Position numbers and translations under genes: made by a program. From Hyalella azteca (lineage: Eukaryota; Arthropoda; Malacostraca; Amphipoda; Hyalellidae), in NCBI RefSeq assembly GCF_000764305.2, contig NW_025934886.1, positions 641,663-705,662 on the forward strand: DNA of 64,000 nucleotides. The letters run 5' to 3'. The notes under the pieces are model-generated. The model was not told the DNA's origin. It made no database searches and saw only the letters and a program-made list of their open reading frames with translations. The stretch's first letter is position 1, and each line of letters opens with the position of its first letter. This document shows positions 49,642 to 62,275 of this stretch, in pieces.

Positions 49642-52600
49642 ATGGCTGACGTGCCCGAAGATGTTGAATCAAAAGCAGGACATCCTGCTGCAAGTGAGAA
49701 ATATTATCATAGTTTGTATTCATGCAGAAATTGATGAAATAAATATAGTTTAACTGAGTTGCTTCTCGGAAAGTGTTACTATTACTATTAGGTATTTGAA
49801 TTCTTCGCACGTTTCGGTGTGGAATAACCGCGATGAATTAGGATTAAAATATTGAATTAAATACCATGGCAATGTCTATGTCACTAGGTCATAATATATA
49901 TTTATATATATATAAAGAATAAAATTAATCTTGACGATCTTTCAGAACTAGGGTGTCATAAACATTCCTATTTATTTCAAATTTATAATGAAATGTCAAA
50001 TGAGGAATCTGAACACAGTCCTGAGTTAATTGTTCTTTGATCTCGTTCCCAGACCGCAGACGTCTTGCCTCCAAGCCTTAAGATTTCATCTTTTTAAGCC
50101 TAAAATTTAAGGACACCAAAAGGCAAAATAGTATTATTGAAGCCGTAATATTTCTAATTTACTCAAAATCTATTATTCTGAAGCTGCAAATGACAGATCT
50201 TAGTAAAATAGTTCAATTTTCAATCTTGTGCATGGCAGCTTGGGTAGCTACCTAGCTGTACCGGTAGCTCTTCTACTAATTAACTATTACAATTTCTCAG
50301 TACCTATTTTTTTTTGGAAAGTCTGCAAGCTGATGCCTGCAAATCATGATATTGATATTATTGCCTTACTTAAACTATTACAAACGATATTATAGCTCCT
50401 ATATGTACCAATATCATGAGCATGAGGCATGAGTTCATGAATTTTCCAACCTTGCATTAGGCTAGTGAAATTTGTTCTAACTCCTAAGTTGCATACCTAA
50501 TTGCATTGTTGATATATAGATTGATATAACTAGCCAGAAATCTTATTTTTACAGCCTTAAAACAATTTTGCCCAAGCCATGATATTGAATCATGACAAAT
50601 TGACAATTGAGTATTAGTCTACTTACTCTACTATCAGTATCAGGAATGTTTCTTTACTCAAGTTAAGGTGTTTTATGTTTATCCTATGATATCAATGATA
50701 GGTAAACCTAAAATAATTCTTTTTATGGGGCATTTGTGCAGTGTGCACAATAATTAAGGACTTAAGTACATGAATTTTTGACTGTGTGCAATGGTATACC
50801 TATTCTAAGAATTTCTTGCTCCTGAAGTCCAGCTGAACTGACTTAACAAAGAGTCACAAGGCAGGACAGCATCATTATCATTCCTCCTATTTCAATTTCC
50901 TTCAATGAATGATTGTTCAATAGTGACAAAAAAATTAATAAATTAAGTTGCCAAATATACTTGATCTGCAATGTCTTTTCTTAGTACTCTTCTCATGGCA
51001 AAGAAAATTAAAATAATTAACTTCATGCTTAGTTAGCTCAGAACATTTTCTATGGTCTATATGAATGATTCAGATTTCAGAGGGCATTGGCCCTGGGCAC
51101 AGGTTTATGTGTCTACAAGTAGTTATTGCCATAAAATTTGGAAACTGTAAGAATTTCACTTATAATTTATAAACTTTTCAATTAAATTTACCTATTTTTT
51201 ATTAAATTTTTAGAATTTTCAGTTTCAAATCCAGTTCAATTGAAATTTTTTCCATGTGCTTTTAAAAAAGTTTCAATCAGAAAATTATAGCATAAGAATT
51301 GGTTAGCAATAATTCAAGAGATTGAAATAAATTATTCCAATGCTTGTTTAGGACTTTTTTGATGTCTTTTAATGAATCAATATTTGTCTACATTTTCTTT
51401 GTGATTATTATCATTTAAAAGCCTGAAAATTTTTCTAATAAAAACTTGTTTAATCCCTCTTATGTAAATGTAAGACATTTTTACACAATTTATGTCCAGT
51501 GAAAAATTAAATGACAAGTCTGTCACAGACGATCATAGAATGATCAAATTATAAAACTTCTGTAAATCACATTTTTTGAACTCCCACCAGGCACACTTTG
51601 AAATCCTTTAAGATATCTATGAAATGCTTATGTTTTTAATTCCCTCTTCAGTGAAAGTTGGTGGTGTGCGAATCCCCCACCGCATGCGTAAGAATTCCGA
51701 AGAGGTGGCAGCTAAGGAAACGGTTGCTGTTGAGGAGGACGAGACTGAGGAAGTGGTAGCTAAGAGGTAACATTCCCTTCCTTTAGTTTAAACAATAAAT
51801 TTGTTATGTTGAGTTGTAATTTTTGTCCTTGTTTTGGTTTTTATGTACATTGTTTCCTGTCATGACCTTCAGAACTTTTAATTTATCTTTAGTAGGTATA
51901 ATGATTAATAGATATAACCTAATTTTTTTATCACATGGCTTTGCCAAGCCAAACTTGGAGTAGAGCTGCTCTCTCTAAGAGGTTTTATTACCAATAACAT
52001 GAGGTACAGTATATATATATGGATTCTTGGTATGGTATGCATAAAGCTAATGTGACAATGGTTGGAGTGTTATAGAACTTTATCACAGATATTTTTGTAT
52101 GTGGCATGTTCATGTAGTTCTCTCATCTTGCTGATGAATTTCAGAATTTTGTGATGTGGTTTTAAATTATCTACACCGAGAAGTTGTTGTATGCTAACTT
52201 TTTTGATTATGACACCTTTTTTGGTTAATATTTTTTACATGCATCAAATTGTCCAAAGTTATACAACAAGCTGCAGTCTGCCTTATGTAATAGTTTATGC
52301 ATTTATTGTGTTTGTTTGTAACTGAATCCAATTTAGCAAGGGTCTTGTGAATTCATGCATGTTTTAATTTATACAATCTTAAAAAAAAGTTGTAATCCTG
52401 AATGTATATAATCTTCTGCTGTTCCATTCAGTAACAATTGTTAAAAGCCAAATATTCAACATGGATATTAATTATATAATAAATAGGCATAAGTTTTATG
52501 AAATTTATTGTTGCTGGTAAAAGCTAATTATTTTACATGAATATAAACTAAATACACAATAGGCAATAGTTCAATGAAATTTATTGTTGCTGTTGAAAGC

Positions 52601-52910
52601 TATTTATTTTGCATGACTATAAACCAAATACTCTATAGGCAATAGTTCAATGAAATTTATTGTTGCTGTTAATAGCTAATTATTTTACATGACTCTAAAC
52701 CAAATACTCTATAGGCAATAGTTTGATGAATTCTATTGTTGCTGCAGCAAGGCGCCTCAAGTTGTGATGTGGGGACAAGTCCGTGACCCTCAGAAGGACT
52801 ACCCATCACAAGCAGTCCAGCACATGCAGCAGAAGCCCACGCCAACCAACGAACCCCACAACAAACCTGCTTCTGCCAAGCCTAACGTCATCCAGCAGCC
52901 CAGGAAGTGA
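49642..52910 (+). CDS. Dap1: Death-associated protein 1 homologue, three exons
   Basis: Coding exons 49642-49693, 51652-51766 and 52748-52910; phases 1 and 2 match across GT-AG introns, total 330 nt (109 aa; human DAP1 is 102). Family landmarks: KAGHPAAMKVGGVRI across the first junction, corresponding to KAGHPPAVKAGGMRI in vertebrates; a middle VVMWGQVRD.QKDYP block at the place of VFISGVIARGDKDFP; and the C-terminus NVIQQPRK, matching the conserved IQQPRK end. The protein is small, polar and probably disordered. In vertebrates DAP1 is an mTOR substrate that restrains autophagy, and DAP-family proteins also associate with dormant ribosomes; I infer a similar role. The start is the first ATG, after a 5' UTR without a visible TATA box. 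The exon 3 acceptor lies at the end of a 76-bp tandem array. Confidence 0.88.
52500..52747. repeat. Tandem array, 76-bp unit, ends at the DAP1 exon 3 acceptor
   Basis: Copies of AAATTTATTGTTGCTG start at 52501, 52577, 52653 and 52729, an exact 76-bp period, with CAAATACTCTATAGGCAATAG inside. In the last copy ATTGTTGCTG continues as CAG and becomes the exon 3 acceptor. Confidence 0.9.
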
Positions 52911-53221
52911 GCTGCTATGCCTCAACCCATTCACAGCCTGGCCTTTCAGTTGCAGGCCTCCCGTTAGGAATAATTGAAGTCAGGTGTTGGTTTATATTTG
53001 ATATTAAATTTCTGCAATACTTGAAAGTTTGCCAAATCCTATTGTAAAAAATAAGCCGATATTTGTCAACAGGAAATGTGGCTCGTTAGTTCAATGCTGT
53101 TAAGGTAGCTTAACATCGCTTGATGTCTGCACTGTTATACAAGCATGCAATGCCTTATATTCAATGACAATGTAACAGCTGTCAGCAAATAATTAACACG
53201 TTTTTCTTAGCTTAGCTTCGC

Positions 53222-53263
53222 GTTTGTTTGTTTGTTTATTTGTTTGTTTGTTTGTTTGTTGTT
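53222..53263. repeat. (GTTT)n microsatellite
   Basis: About ten GTTT units with one ATTT interruption. Confidence 0.9.
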
Positions 53264-53544
53264 AACATTGACAACAAAAATTAGCCCACTTCTGATTGTT
53301 CTAGAGACCTGAAATTCGACATGCAGGCTATTTTCGCCTAACAATTTCAGATACAATCATAAAAACTAGTAATTAGAGACCGAAATTAGTTTAATTGAGT
53401 AAAGTATATATATAGTATATATATAGTATGACGTGCGGGCGCTCACGTTATAGACGAGCAGGCGCTGACGCTGCGTATCATCGATACGTACGTCAAGTCA
53501 TACTTAATCATGTCTTAATCGTTTTTCTTGTTGACTAAAAAGTA

Positions 53545-53818
53545 AAAAATAAAATACTTAAAAAAAATTTTTTAAAAAACCACGTTTTTCATGTGGACTA
53601 AAAAGTAGAAAATAAATTATGGTTCGCCCCAAAAAAACGTGGGTCGGGCTGTACGTTCACCATCAAATTTCCAAAATTTAAGTGTTGTGTGCTTTTCGCT
53701 TTAATCATAAATCTGCCCGACACACGTTTTTTTGGGGCGAACCATAATTTATTTTCTACTTTTTAGTCCACATGAAAAACGTGGTTTTTTAAAAAATTTT
53801 TTTTAAGTATTTTATTTA
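53545..53818. mobile_element. Foldback/MITE element with about 104-bp inverted arms
   Basis: The left arm (53545-53649) and right arm (53715-53818) are near-perfect complements, including AATTATGGTTCGCCCC / GGGGCGAACCATAATT and CCACGTTTTTCATGTGGAC / GTCCACATGAAAAACGTGG. A 65-bp loop separates them. There is no ORF. Termini and target site were not resolved; a related ACTAAAAAGTAAAAAATAA lies just outside the left arm. Confidence 0.8.
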
Positions 53819-55723
53819 TTTACCTCTGGATGTCTGATACTGGGATCCAAATTGCCTATTAACTTTTTTCTTAGCCATGTCTCTGGTGAAGAATCAACAT
53901 TCCTAAGTTTGATCTTAAAATCAGCAAGTATTGCACAAGTGTATCCTTAGTCACTTTCGCTAAATTATTTCAGTATATTTTTAGTGACAGTTATTCAACC
54001 GGAATGCATTGAATTATGATAGAGAACCTTCCATTTAATGGTGCTCCTTCCGTAAGGTCATGGGTACTTATTTTCTATTATTCTAGCTCTACCGACGGGA
54101 AGTTGTAGATGGCAAAGTTGTGGAGAGTACACCTTTCTTTATTGAGTTGAATTACTTTTATCGTTGCTTTGGTTTTTAGTGTTAAGGCATTGTTGGGGCT
54201 GTGCGACTTTGGCGTTCCTCACATTCCATGTATATTCCCTGGAAGTGTCTTACTTGTGTGTTCTTCATTTATCAGTTAGCAGAAATGTTGCTTGATCTTT
54301 CATATACTTGGGTTTATTTTGTGTAAAATCATTTTGGTATTTTGCATACAGTTCTTCAATTTATAGCGACGTTCCTTGAATAAACGCTGGCTTTTGGAGA
54401 CACACTCTGATTAAATTTGTAACCAAGAAGATTTTCATTTCGTTTTTTGATCACTTCAAGAGGATAAAGTTACTCTTAATGGGTGAACAAAGCCCATAAA
54501 CTTCATATTTTGACAGTTGGAATTTTTTTTCTCTGCAAATTTTTTTTGCATTAGGTTCTCCAACTTTATGATAACAATCAAACAATTTTAAATTCAGTAA
54601 CTTAGGTTGAGGATTATTTTCTTTCGTTTACCAAGACTAAGCCTGTAATTTTTACTTGTCATTGGCATGTGACCACGGTGAATTTACATCTCTGCCCGTT
54701 ATGTTAATTCAACTACTTCATTTTTCTTGTCGAATTATTGATTAGATTCAAATCCTATAACATTTAGTACATTTATATTCAAATTATCGAAGTAACGTCG
54801 AATACCGCAGCTTTAGGAGACAAAATTCCAAGCATTTATTACCTACATACAGCTCAATAAGTGAAACGGCCACAACCATCTCCATTGCTTAATACTAGTG
54901 CAAACTTGGTATGGCGAATCATAGATGTTTACGCGTTCCTTTGAATCTGATGTCAAGAGTGCAGAGCTAATCTACTGTTACACACTATGATCTGTGCAAT
55001 TTTATTTCTTTGAAGCTTCACCAACGCAAGTGATTGATACGTTTCTGGTTCAAGAGTCTTTATAAATTGAGTAAATATACTTATGCATGACTATTCTATT
55101 GCGTGCAATGTTGGACATTATTAATCAAAGTTTTATTTCTTAACTTCCTTTTTATGACGTCTAGTTTTCTCCGCAATTAAAAGCTATTTTTGTTACGAGA
55201 GCGGAGACTAATCTCTTTATTCTTAGTTATTTTGATATAATTCTTTCAAAGGCGGTTTTGTGTTAAGTAATTTGATATCTGTGACTTATTTCTACATCTA
55301 CCCAGAGTTTGTATTGGAGAATTTATTTAAGTGGCTGCACAAGCCTTAATGTGCTTATCCACACTGTCTCCTCCTCGATTCTTAAGAAGAATATGAGCTC
55401 AGGACGTTTTTGATGTTTTATTACTGATAAGAAGTTGGTAAATTTTGAATGTTTACTGGAAAAAACAGTCTTTTATTTATGAAAGTCCTTGCCTTTCGTT
55501 ATTTAAACTCCGTGAATTGCGTCAGCTTAGATGGCTTCAGGATATAGATTTAAGCGTGTTTCTCCATTGATCTTGCTGGTGCAAGTTTATTTTAAATGTA
55601 AATTAGGAAGTACGATTGGAGTGAATGAATATACGGATATCCCTGAATTTCGTCAAATTGCTGTTATGTGCGAGGGCTTTAGGGGTCAAAATTCAAGGTG
55701 CTGACAGACTGAGCAACATGGGT
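53819..55723. other. Intergenic, no feature seen
   Basis: About 1.9 kb of AT-rich sequence with no gene or organised repeat that I can support. Confidence 0.5.
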
Positions 55724-55958
55724 GGGCAGGGTGGCCCAGTGTTAACAGTACAGAGTGCCATGATTGGCGCAGAGAGGTGCGGGTTCGATCGAAGCTCTAT
55801 GCTCCAGTTTCTGGTCAGAATCGGCGAAGAGGCCGGGCGGGTAGCACTGTAGAATTGTAGCAGTGAGTTGCGAGTTCGAGACCGCAAAATACTGTGAATA
55901 TTCTGCGATGTTAAGAATCGGCGACAGACCTACTAAACGCTGAAACCGCTATTATTAT
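55724..55958 (+). mobile_element. tRNA-derived SINE, copy 4
   Basis: GGGTGGCCCAGTGTTAACAG (box A region), GGGTTCGATCG (box B, mutated at the end), a second B-like GAGTTCGAGACCG, and the tail TTAAGAATCGGCGACAG + ACTAAACGCTGAAACCGCT, ending in ATTATTAT. The AGGCC hairpin of the tail is partly deleted. Confidence 0.85.
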
Positions 55959-57329
55959 GTATGGAAGGGGCTGTTGGCATTTACAACAATTAGACAAGCT
56001 ATTCGTCTCCACTTTCAATATCAAGCGCGGTAAGCTTTCATGTGCACAAGTTTCGAGTATATAAATTGCGTCTCGGAGTTACTGCGTCCACACTGCTTCG
56101 TCATGTCTGCGAACCTTAGTAGCAGGTCAGCCTCGGTCTTCTAATGTTAAGACAAGTCTTCTAATTAAAGCACTGTCATTTTTAACTCTAAAGCATCTCA
56201 CAAACTCCATTATAGTTTTTCTGGTAGAAGATAATGGATCTGTGGGCTGTTGCACGAGACGTTACATCTTGTTATGCTGCATGATTGTACAACTTGACAA
56301 TCGAATCTCGTGTGTGCACTGTTTTACTTATGTAGCCTAACAATTGGTTTAACAAAAGTGACTCCAGTATTCAGTAACTTGAAGAAGTATGGTCAACACC
56401 TGGTTCACTAGAATTTACGAGTAATTTTTTATTTCCTCGCTGTTTTTAGTACTGGCATATGTTTCAGAGAACACTACCGATCTTATTTTCATCTTGCCTT
56501 GTGCCAGAGATTGATGACTCTGCACAAGTCCTAACCAAATAAGTAATCCTTGCTGAGCTGGTGAATAAAGTTGATACTTTAAACTTGAGATTGCAGATAA
56601 AAGCATTAAGTATTAATCAGTGAAGTCTTTCCCCAGAAAAAAAAAATTAGAATCGTGCATGTTTCCTATGACAAGTGAAGAAAAAAAAGTTTACAATACC
56701 TAATTTTTCTCCGAGTAAAATAAAAGGAATACAAGGTTGTAAATGAAGAGGCATGCATAAACTTGTCTAAGCAACACAATAAAAAACTTCGATTATTAAG
56801 TTTACACTATTAGTGCTTCATCGATTGGAATTAACATAAACGAAATAATGCTAATCAGTTCCAGACAGTTCAAACATGAATGCTAATTCTTTCACACTTG
56901 TGACTTGTCCCGAGTTCCGACAGTCCCGTTTTTGCTTCTCTGCGGACATCTCTTGCTTCTACATTTTGCCGTAGCATGGAGAGTTTGAAAATGACGCGCT
57001 GATTGAGAATTTGAGATTGTGAGAGAAGGAAGTTCTATGCTCGCGCTCGGAATTTCGGAAATATTTTAATTTTATTACTCTTTCTAATAAGCCTTGTGTT
57101 ACTTTAGTGACTGTAATAAATAGAATTTTCTACTATTCACTAAATCACTATTATTCTCTTTATCAGTTTATCTAGGTTTGCTCATTCAAAAATTGTGTTA
57201 GCTTACAGTCTTGAGTCTTGCACAGAAGCCATGGTTAGCCACCCTCACCGGGGGGCGGGCTCACCCAGACTGGGTGAGCCCAAACAAACCAAGGTAGTGT
57301 GGTGAGCCCAAACAAACCAAAAAATAGTG

Positions 57330-57700
57330 ACAAACCAAGGATTTTTTAGAATCAGTTCATTTTTAATTTCCTCATTTACTTATAATTTCAACCAATTTTT
57401 TATGTGTATTGTGTGATAATGCAGGTATCCAGGATACTTTACTGGTCTACATATAATGATATAGGACTCTAAAATGAACTTGAGGGAGAGTCTAAAAAAC
57501 TCTCTGCTTTGCCACTATGGCCCTATGGGTGACCCAGTCACCCATGGGCCATGGCCAATGGCCATGACCCTGGACAGGCTGGTTAGCTACTATATTACAT
57601 AGTACCTATGATAGTGGCAAAGCTGCCAAAGCAGAGTGTTTTTTAGATTCTCTCCTCAAGTTCATTTCTGAGTCCCATAAGTAGACCAGTCACCAGTTGA
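57330..57700. repeat. Dispersed repeat family A, copy 4, with an inverted partial copy
   Basis: AGTGACAAACCAAGGATTTT through CTCTCTGCTTTGCCACTATG matches family A at 5925-6100. It is followed at 57608-57690 by its own inverted end (ATAGTGGCAAAG ... AAGCAGAGTGTTTTTTAGA ... AAGTAGACCAGT), so 57434-57690 can fold back. Confidence 0.7.
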
Positions 57701-57828
57701 GTCCCATACCTAACAACATTATCAACATGAGTCATGAGTTGAGCCGGATGTTGTTATTCTGCTCAAAAAACAGCAAGGCTGCAAGGCATCATCTAACATG
57801 ATCTAAGCGGATGGTGGATGACAATATA

Positions 57829-60046
57829 CCGTCAATCGGGGTAAAAAGAGACGGTTTTGAGCGTTTTTTGTTAATAACTTCTTACCATGAAGTATTTCAG
57901 AAACAAGTTTAGGCTCATTTCATAGCTCTTTGCAAGGGCTATTGAATGGCCTCTTTAAAAAAATTCCATATGCTATTTGTAAGGTGCCAGACACAAAATA
58001 GAACCAAGATGGAATTCTAATTTCGGAGGGTCATATATTATTTCGATCCACCAAGACCACTTCTTCTATCCAACATTGTTATTTGAGGCAAAAAATAAAC
58101 TTCTTAAAGGCTTAAAACACGCACGCTAACTTGCTCAGTTTCTATAAAGTACCTAATTACTTGGAAGTTGTAAACCTGCATCTATCACTCAACAATTAAA
58201 ATTAAACTTATAAAAAGTATTAGTTAGTTGAAAATTTGTCTCTTAAGTTGACCGCAATGAACTAAACTTCATTAAGTAATTATAGCTACGCTGCAAAGCA
58301 GAGTTTCACACACACGCACACTAAACATTATGCACACTAATTGACTAAACACGCAATTCAGAGTTCAGACAAACAGAACTATATATCACGTGGGCCAGCA
58401 GCCGCCAGCTTGCAACTGAATTAAATAGGTACCTACTAACTTATTTCCCGCTCCCGGTGCATTTCTAGCGGGTTGATCAATCGTATACTTAATTCATATA
58501 CGATTGTATATGAATTACGAATTAACTAATCATTCGTGTACTTAGTGCAAGAGAATGAATAATTATGTTGTTTCTGATCAAACAAGCGAAAACTTTTTCT
58601 GTTTCTGATCAAACGAACGAAAACTTCTGATCAAACGAACGAAAACTTCTGATCAAACGAACGAAAACTTCTGATCAAACGAACGAAAACTTCTGATCAA
58701 ACGAACAAAAACTTCTGATCAAACGAACGACAACAAACTTTTTCAAGATAATTCTGAAATTGTAAGCCGTAACGTCTATTGAATTCTATGAATTCTAATA
58801 CGGATACGATTTCGGAAGTACAGCCGTTTCAAATGTGCTCAGTTCATCAATTTTCATTGCAGTGGAAGGTGGTGTAACGCGGTGGTAGGGTTGGTATTTC
58901 GATACGTTTTCTTATATTGACATGAGAATATATTACCTATACAGAATTCCACACTGAATAGAACTGTCCCAAATTACTCCTGGCCCTGGGAGCAGGGTAA
59001 TCCTCTTTCCTTGTAGTCAGTTGTAGATGATATAGATGTTAAATTTTACTTGTTTTTCCTTTATTGATGATATAACCTGATAACCATATTCATTAATTAC
59101 TGTATTATTGATGTGATATTAGCTACCGACCTACCGTATCCATGACCATGAACATGCCATTGAGCATTTACAACAACCTTGTCCACTGCAAGCTTCATAT
59201 CAGCAGCCATCTGAGCCATGTAGCATTTCTTCTGTATCTGTAAGCTTACAGGATGGCTTGTAATTTCACACCATTTTAATTAGGTTAAGTGAACTCACTA
59301 TAAAAGAAAAATCATAAAAAGCATATCTAAAACGGAAAAGAATGTTTTAGGTAGTGACAACCATCATATGTTTTGGAGAAATAAATCATAGTTTAGGTCA
59401 ATTACTTTTCATTCTAAGATGCCCAGTGCACAATTCTATATATAGCATTCTAATGATTATATGTACAATTTTGTGACAACCGATGATGCACTAATTTTTT
59501 GATAAGTGAATTTTTTTGCTAAGCAAGGTAAATGTACTCAAAATTATTTGTTGTTAATCAATTTTCTTGTTAACTGGAGCCTTTGCTAACTGAGGTTCTG
59601 CTGTGAATGCATTTTTAAGGGTGTCCCTCATTAGCCGCCACTTCGAGGGGGGGGGGTTGTACCTTTTTACCCTGTTGTGCGGAAATGGTTGCCATTTTTT
59701 TTAATGAGATAGGCAAATTCAAGCGTTTTCAAGCAGACACCTGGGTGCAACTTTCATGTAATTACAATTTTTTAATACGGCAAATATTTTTTTGGCTCCA
59801 GACCTTACCAGAGGTACTTTTCCAAAATCGCACTTTTCACATTTTTTTTCAGCGATTTGTTAGAGATAGTAAATGATTGATTTCTTGACTAGCTTTATAC
59901 ATAATAGGTAATAAAAATATTGAAGTTTACGCCACTATTTTTAGTTTTGCAATATTTTGATTAGTTAAGCTGCTACGACATTTCTACGAAATGTGGGATG
60001 TGCGTCCCAATTTACCCCACCCGTCTTTTTTTACCCTGTTTGACGG
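57829..60046. mobile_element. DNA-transposon-like element, CCGTCAA termini, TA target
   Basis: The left end CCGTCAATCGGGGTAAAAAG and the complement of the right end, CCGTCAAACAGGGTAAAAAA, match at 23 of the first 26 positions. TA lies at both edges (57827-57828 and 60047-60048). The interior has no transposase frame. It contains the GATCAAACGAACGAAAACTT array at 58575-58735 and the block shared with 15895-17750. It may be a composite or nested insertion. Confidence 0.6.
58575..58735. repeat. Minisatellite, about 22-bp unit (inverse of 17085-17268)
   Basis: About seven copies of CTGATCAAACGAACGAAAACTT, the reverse complement of the array in FMR1 intron 1. It is more homogeneous here than in the other copy. 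Confidence 0.88.
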
Positions 60047-60369
60047 TATGCAGCGAGTGGATGGCAATGTCATCAAGTATGCCAAAATTGATTGCACATT
60101 GTCTGGAAGGTGCAGTGTGTGCTCCGGAGGTTTATTTTGGGATGTACTCAAGTATGCCAAAGAAGAAAGTTGCCGATATTCTTGCTACAAAAACGAAAGT
60201 GTAACTTTGACCGATGCCTGATGATTGAAATGGACTCGCACGCTTTACATTTGATATTGTCAATGCTCAATGATAGACACAATGTACGTGCATACTGCAT
60301 AATGATTGATTTGGCCAACACCCGATTATTGACACTGACGCACGCTCTGACATCCATGCGGCTGATGCT

Positions 60370-60785
60370 CAATTAACAACACAGATGCATGCACTTTATG
60401 ATCAATGTGTCCTATGCCCCCAGGAAAAATACAGATGCATGCACTTTACAATCAATTTGTCCAATGCCCAAAGATCGACACAGAAGTATGCGTCTTACAA
60501 TTGGTGTGGCCAATGCCCGATGATCAACAATGATGCATGTGCTTAATGATCAATTTCAATTTGGCCAATTTCTGTTAAGTGACACCGATGAACATGTTTT
60601 ATGAAAGATGTGGCTGATGCCTGATGATCTACATCAGGAGCATTGATCGCAAGGAATGTGTGTTGGTTTTGATCATTGGGCATTGGTCCAATTGCTTGTA
60701 AAGCAAGTGTGTCTGTGTGTTCATCATTGAGCATCGGCCACATTGATCGTAAAGCGCCTGCATCTGTGTCGATCATCAGGCACAG
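60370..60785. repeat. Degenerate array, about 56-bp unit, with a strand switch
   Basis: Left half: units containing ACAGATGCATGCACTTTA, GATCAAT and TGGCCAATGCCC. Right half (about 60650-60785): the same words in reverse complement (GGGCATTGG, TTGATCGTAAAGC, GCATCTGTGTCGATCATC). The switch lies near 60600-60650. No gene seen. Confidence 0.65.
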
Positions 60786-61920
60786 TCAGAGTTGCGATTT
60801 TGTTTTTTAGCAGCCTACTGGCAACTTTATTCCCTGGAGTACTGGCCTACATTACAAAATAAACCTCAGCACACATGCCGCACCTTCCAGACCATGGCAA
60901 TCAGGACGCCAATGTAAGGTCATGATGGCTGATGAAGATCCTCAAAAGAAGCCTATGTAAGGTTGAAGTGATGATGAAGATCTTCAAAAGGTACCAAAAT
61001 CTTGAGCTAGAAAGCCCTACTCTACCACCTGGGGCATTAACTATCAATCTCTTTGATTGATGTATTAATGAACTGGATTGAATGTTGTGGTGTTAAAGCA
61101 TTTAATATACTGCATATTAAGTTCACGTTAATTAACATTTGTTTTATTTCTGATGAAGGTTTAAAATATATTTGGACCTTTATGCAAAGAAACAAATTTT
61201 TTATTACAACTCTTTCAATCTACTCACTCCTCTAAATATTTTAAATCTAAGTATTTTGTTGTTTCAAAGACTCCATTGACTATAGAACTTTAGTTTTCTC
61301 AAGTTTATTAAAGAACAGATTCTGAAATAGTAGGGGGACATTTCCATTCCTATATATAAATGGGATTCATAAAATACTTACCAAATCCATTAAGCATCCT
61401 TCAATTTGGGATGTATGGATGACAATTTTATCTTTGTTCCCATGATGCTCATTTTTAACAGCTGCGGATGTAGAAACACATGCCTAAGCTGTTGAACTGA
61501 TTGATCCCAATGAAACTAAGCCGTTGCATTGGGTAGCTGCACAAGTGTTGCATTGTTCTGCCACTGATTGGTCAAAATAACCTTAGCAAATGTTGAGCAT
61601 TAAAATCACAAATACCTCTTGCTTAGTTGTTCAGTTGCTGGTCCTATAAATTGTGAAACCATTTCAAATAATGATTATTATATTATTAACCTATCATTAA
61701 TTTTTGCATCATATTTATCCATCTAGAAAATTATTTATCTAATCTATTTTATTCCTGTATTAAATTATGAATTATTCATTGCAATACTTGCAAAATCATT
61801 TTCAGCTCATTCATCCTAGGACAGATAAATATGATATGAACAAATGTTAAGCCGGATTTTTGATAATAAGCTTTATGTTTACATTTTTTATGAAATTCAT
61901 TACCTTTATTGATCAGTTTT
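60786..61920. other. Intergenic, no feature seen
   Basis: AT-rich sequence with no coding exon or array that I can support. Confidence 0.45.
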
Positions 61921-61927
61921 GTTTGTA

Positions 61928-62275
61928 GTACAATGTGGGCACTGCAGTACAATGTGGGCACTGCAGTACAATGTACACAGTTGGGCACTGCAGTAGACTG
62001 TGGGCACTGTTTGTTGTACAATGTGGGCCCTGCAGTGCAATGTGGGCCCTGCAGTGCAATGTGGGCACTGCAGTACAATGTGGGCACTGTAGTACAATGT
62101 GGGCACTGCAGTAGAATGTGGGCACTGCAGTACAATGTACACATCAATATGGGCAATGTAGTACAATGTGGGCACTGCAGTACAATGTGGGCGCTGCAGT
62201 ACAATGTGGGCACTGCAGTACAATATGGGCAATGTAGTACAATGTAGGCACTGTAGTACAATGTAGGCACTGTCA
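61928..62275. repeat. Minisatellite, 19-bp unit
   Basis: About 17 copies of GTACAATGTGGGCACTGCA, with some copies carrying GGGCCCTGCAGTGCAATGT. CTGCAG recurs in most units. Cysteine- and histidine-rich frames on either strand are repeat artefacts. Confidence 0.9.
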
